Shown: positions 62,101 through 64,000 of the stretch, piece after piece | Position numbering within the stretch: position 1 is the first letter of the stretch | How the letters are laid out: every line of letters starts with the position of its first letter | Origin: Bacteroidaceae bacterium | GTDB taxonomy: Bacteria > Bacteroidota > Bacteroidia > Bacteroidales > Bacteroidaceae | DNA length: 64,000 nucleotides | NCBI GenBank assembly: GCA_017466325.1 | Contig: JAFTUK010000005.1 | Location: 86,227-150,226, forward strand | Direction of reading: 5' to 3' | Program-made: the position numbers and the translations under genes | Notes under the pieces: model-generated | Database searches by the model: none | What the model saw: only the letters and a program-made list of their open reading frames with translations | Told to the model about the DNA's origin: nothing

Positions 62101-63713
62101 ATTTCTGGTTGACTGCTGGTCCTGCCGTAACATTCATTACCGGTGAGAACGATAAGTGGGTAGAGGAGCAGAACGTTATGATGAAGGATGTTGAGGACTA
62201 TAAGCTGCCAAACAACAAGGCAGGTAATGTTTCTCCTGCACTCCATGCCTCTTTCATGACCACCTATAAGGTTAGCAATAAGGTTGATTTGACCGCAGAA
62301 GCATTAGGCCAGTACAACTTTATACCTGGAACTAATCCCGGAACCAAGGGCAGAATGAACAATATGAAGTATAATTTTGCTTTGGGTGCCCGATATCATT
62401 TCGATCAGGATAAGTTGGAGGATTTCTTTCGCGGAACGGATTTACAGCCTTGGAACAAGGGATGGATGCTTGAAGCTTCTTATGGTTGGGCAATTCCTAC
62501 TGGTACAGGAAATGGTATGAATGGAAGTGGTAGCAGTATATTTGTTTCTGCCGGCCATTGGCTGACCAATGTGTTTGGTTTGAGATTCGGTTTTGGAGGC
62601 CAGCAGACATATTGGGGTAAGGCCGAGTATCCTGCTATAGTTAACGCCAATGGTCAAACCACACGTGGTGCATATACATTGTATAAGGAGCAGCTTATGC
62701 TGGGAACACGCCTGGAATTGCTGATTAACCCATTGAATTTGCTGAGCAGTTCTCGTAGAAACGCTTCTGCCGCACCCAAGTGGGACATGAATATGTCTAT
62801 GGGTCTTACTTGTGGTGGTCTTGCAAAGGTTAGTGCTGCCATTGGCGGAGGATATGTTGGATTTACAGCAGCAGTGACAGGTCTCTACCGTGTATCTAAT
62901 ACCACCCAACTCTTTGTTGAACCTCGTATAGAAACCCATAATTATGATTCTGACGAGAACTCTATGGGATTCACCAGATCATATACTGACAAGATGTTCA
63001 TGATTAATGTAGGTACTCGTGTTACACGCCCTGTTGGTGAGTCTAAGGAAAGCAAAAGAGAGTCGGATCCTGCAAAAATGTCTCATCGTGGCTGGTGGGC
63101 AGGTGTTACATTTGGTGGAAGCAAGATGAACCAGACTAAGAAAATCGGTGCCGGAGGTTTGGGACTCAATCCTTCTTTCGGTTTGACTGCCGGTTATGAC
63201 TTTACACGTCTTCACGGTTTGCGTGTGCATTTTGCATATGACATACATTCACGCCTGAGACCTAATCAGAAGTATACAATGCTTGTTAACGGACGCAATT
63301 ACAGATACTCAGGAACAATGGAAAGTTCATATCACCAGTTGGATGCAAGATTACTGTACATGTTGAACATGTCTAACTTGTGGACTGGTTATGATAAGCG
63401 CAGTAAGTTTAATGTTTACTGGGAGATTGGTCCGACACTGGCCAGTGTACTGTCTGAGAGTCATTCTCTTTCGGATAAAGAATATGTTAGAGGAACAGAC
63501 TTCAAGTACGTTGGCAGGAAGTATGCCGGAGAAACATCTTTTGGTTTGACTACAGGCGTACTTATGACTCTAAGTGTTTCAGACCAGTGGGATATCATGG
63601 CCGAGGTCTTGGGCCAGTACCATACAAACAGAGGTTATATGCCAGAGGTGCACCATATTTTCCTTAATGGTGTAAAGATGAATTTCAGCCTTGGAACAAG
63701 ATATAATTTCTAA
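59124..63713 (+). CDS. Giant outer-membrane protein of seven tandem barrel modules (1529 aa)
   Basis: After a long signal peptide (hydrophobic part LMLLLMSVGMQCSYAQ) and a 40-residue linker, the protein consists of about seven modules of ~205 residues. One leads (about 75-262), then come three pairs starting near 269, 688 and 1112. Equivalent segments recur: GGHDFELNLLAGADLGG and GGHDFDMNLLVGADLGG; FLYRINNPGTYIY (twice) and GLYRVSNTTQLFV; GGLGVNPSFGLNVGYDW, GGLGLNPSVSLSVGYDW and GGLGLNPSFGLTAGYDF; FQGYNEDRKLNLW and FQGYNPDRKFNFW. Each module resembles the DUF3575 neighbour and could be an eight-stranded barrel; the last ends in an aromatic residue (TRYNF). It is translationally coupled to the DUF3575 gene. 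Chains of barrels in one polypeptide are rare. Confidence 0.75.
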   Translation: MRLRFLDMTGFLSLVTSKKGNLMLLLMSVGMQCSYAQTNADSLSVSDEEPIEVVAPKKYVDFTPEEVQLQDRYRPTENDYLFPSKWWRRMYFGFGGGLNVVTDNASSSFQPQYYGFLGYKFSPIHSLRGKFSIANYELANTGTSVGTYGFGLEYLANLSNFVNGYNPRGRVFDVSTVMGVGMIYSSKGLPKNMLPYATLGFNLNAHLSSNVDFFVEPYAGIMGSAEDVFGRKSSEKINLQYGVNAGVQFNLNERFNRYENSDSVYRLPFVDVSIGAIASGYSGGLLHRSGVNYQAALGMWINPVLGVRVGLQGQSHHWYSGAKYLSGVKVTENKDQVLFGGRAELMINPLNISKKWRDKQGGHDFELNLLAGADLGGTMRAYVPKSPSNIAFYYGMTGALQFLYRINNPGTYIYFEPRYSTATYDITKTDNSVTSHTNHFMSLNVGTRVYMNYNAFTNRDDDYFEPHWWAGVDIGGVKWQRSKTYTTGGLGVNPSFGLNVGYDWRRLASFRAQLSYQRLYDTHQASYKGMNENNVPKKGYGLWNSAYNLMDLRLSYMMNLSTLFQGYNEDRKLNLWWTVGPTVSYVFSQNDSYVEGQKNPAPDLKDIELSDHKAGNISPGMSTSLMASLRVARQMDITAEAFGQYNFIAGTNPGSRPRMNNVKYGVSLGTRYHFVPGQLKLHGNSDYKEFFFDAGLGWTSNSLSTLHNAGTAYSAALGKWFNPLLGMRLGLNGNTFKHATEIRQVNGVDLRYAKSMATVGARAELLVNPLNLFNSWREKPGGHDFDMNLLVGADLGGVAKNGYGRFYGMYYGVTSAMQFLYRINNPGTYIYLEPRYLSARYDAPYEGTNIEHKVKDNLFSMNIGVRTYMTDPSFTPKNSDEMIPGWWMGADFGGMKIQRSSIYTKPGGLGLNPSVSLSVGYDWKPLVSFRTQLSYQHYSEYTKSNYTGITAENKVVKGNGLWNRNYNILDWRFAYMLNLNNFFQGYNPDRKFNFWLTAGPAVTFITGENDKWVEEQNVMMKDVEDYKLPNNKAGNVSPALHASFMTTYKVSNKVDLTAEALGQYNFIPGTNPGTKGRMNNMKYNFALGARYHFDQDKLEDFFRGTDLQPWNKGWMLEASYGWAIPTGTGNGMNGSGSSIFVSAGHWLTNVFGLRFGFGGQQTYWGKAEYPAIVNANGQTTRGAYTLYKEQLMLGTRLELLINPLNLLSSSRRNASAAPKWDMNMSMGLTCGGLAKVSAAIGGGYVGFTAAVTGLYRVSNTTQLFVEPRIETHNYDSDENSMGFTRSYTDKMFMINVGTRVTRPVGESKESKRESDPAKMSHRGWWAGVTFGGSKMNQTKKIGAGGLGLNPSFGLTAGYDFTRLHGLRVHFAYDIHSRLRPNQKYTMLVNGRNYRYSGTMESSYHQLDARLLYMLNMSNLWTGYDKRSKFNVYWEIGPTLASVLSESHSLSDKEYVRGTDFKYVGRKYAGETSFGLTTGVLMTLSVSDQWDIMAEVLGQYHTNRGYMPEVHHIFLNGVKMNFSLGTRYNF

Positions 63714-63741
63714 TAGGTTATTTGCTTTAATACATAAAAAG

Positions 63742-63776
63742 AAAGAGGGTGTGTCAAAATTGGCACATCCTCTTTT
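63742..63776 (+). terminator. Terminator of the six-gene envelope cluster
   Basis: AAAGAGGGTGTG pairs with CACATCCTCTTT (one G-T pair) around a ten-base loop and is followed by T. It starts 29 bases after the last stop. Confidence 0.85.
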
Positions 63777-64000
63777 GGGTACTCACGGTATGTGATTATT
63801 CCGATGTAGACAAGGGTGGTAATAGAACATAAGCAGGCATCGCAAGCTTCCCGATAAACTATTATTGGTGTCCGATAAAAGTTTAAAAGTGTATAAGAGT
63901 GTGTCTCAATCGCAGTATTTATGCGGTTGAGATTTCTTTTTTCAAATTCCAAGCCCCCAATTCAGAAAAGAGTTAATTGATGTGGCGAAATTTCATCAAA
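63777..64000. other. Right-edge non-coding stretch
   Basis: No credible gene is visible. A second hairpin with T-run (TCTCAATCGCA with TGCGGTTGAGA, 63904-63942) looks like another terminator. The phrase GGTGTCCGATAAAAG at about 63867 resembles ends of Bacteroidota IS elements as I remember them, but no partner end lies in the window. Confidence 0.4.

Noticed and set aside
63710-63952. 80-codon minus-strand frame at the right edge
   Set aside because: It spans two terminator hairpins and the end of the giant barrel gene, with no family similarity I can support.

Overview
The window looks like a Bacteroidales chromosome, most likely Prevotella-like. Many genes are preceded by the Bacteroidota -7 box TAnnTTTG, several with a TTTG or TTGG element 19 bases upstream. 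There is a complete Na+-translocating NADH:quinone reductase operon, together with a SusG-independent MalQ carrying CBM20 domains, DUF3078, DUF4301, DUF4878 and DUF3575 proteins, and a hexosaminidase whose tail resembles a type IX secretion C-terminal signal. No taxonomic marker gene is present, so the genus is inference.

Layout. 0-4 kb is accessory DNA: three small unknown minus-strand genes (the first runs off the left edge), a broken IS982-type transposase, a DUF1254/DUF1214 lipoprotein, and a RelB-PIN toxin-antitoxin pair flanked by a 26-bp direct repeat. 4.2-17.6 kb is an exported carbohydrate and peptide hydrolysis region: a sugar O-acetyltransferase, a YjbR protein, a two-domain SGNH esterase, a DUF1349 protein, an M28 peptidase, tRNA-Asp, an ECF sigma/anti-sigma/DUF4097 operon, a GH20 hexosaminidase, a DUF4878 lipoprotein and a YiiX-like hydrolase. 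17.8-25.1 kb holds a frameshifted LytTR regulator overlapping a NAGPA-like membrane protein, then exported TPR-type proteins of unknown function and a decayed PP2C-like phosphatase gene. 25.2-50.4 kb is mostly housekeeping: TamB, nqrABCDEF, a DUF3078 protein with EngB, tRNA-Thr, MalQ, MutS2 with an S9 peptidase, a RelA-type enzyme and a DUF4301 protein.

50.4-51.3 kb is a repeat-rich gap without genes. After it the base composition becomes visibly more AT-rich, and 51.3-63.7 kb is a single six-gene cluster in which every product has an export signal: an OmpA-like protein, a FISUMP-type protein, a TPR-like protein, a DUF3575 protein with a six-fold charged helical repeat, a single-module DUF3575 barrel, and a 1529-residue protein that appears to be seven tandem outer-membrane barrel modules. 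I consider this the best candidate for an undescribed envelope system. The second most interesting object is NqrC, which carries an N-terminal rubredoxin-like zinc/iron ribbon on the cytoplasmic side of its membrane anchor.

Other structure: a MITE-like family with termini CCCAAATCGGTCATT (two full copies, one 45-bp deletion derivative, one diverged relative), a G-rich inverted-repeat element, a 22-bp tandem palindromic array, a perfect 40-bp palindrome, and several recently broken genes (transposase, LytTR, PP2C) each explained by a single base change or a one-base deletion.
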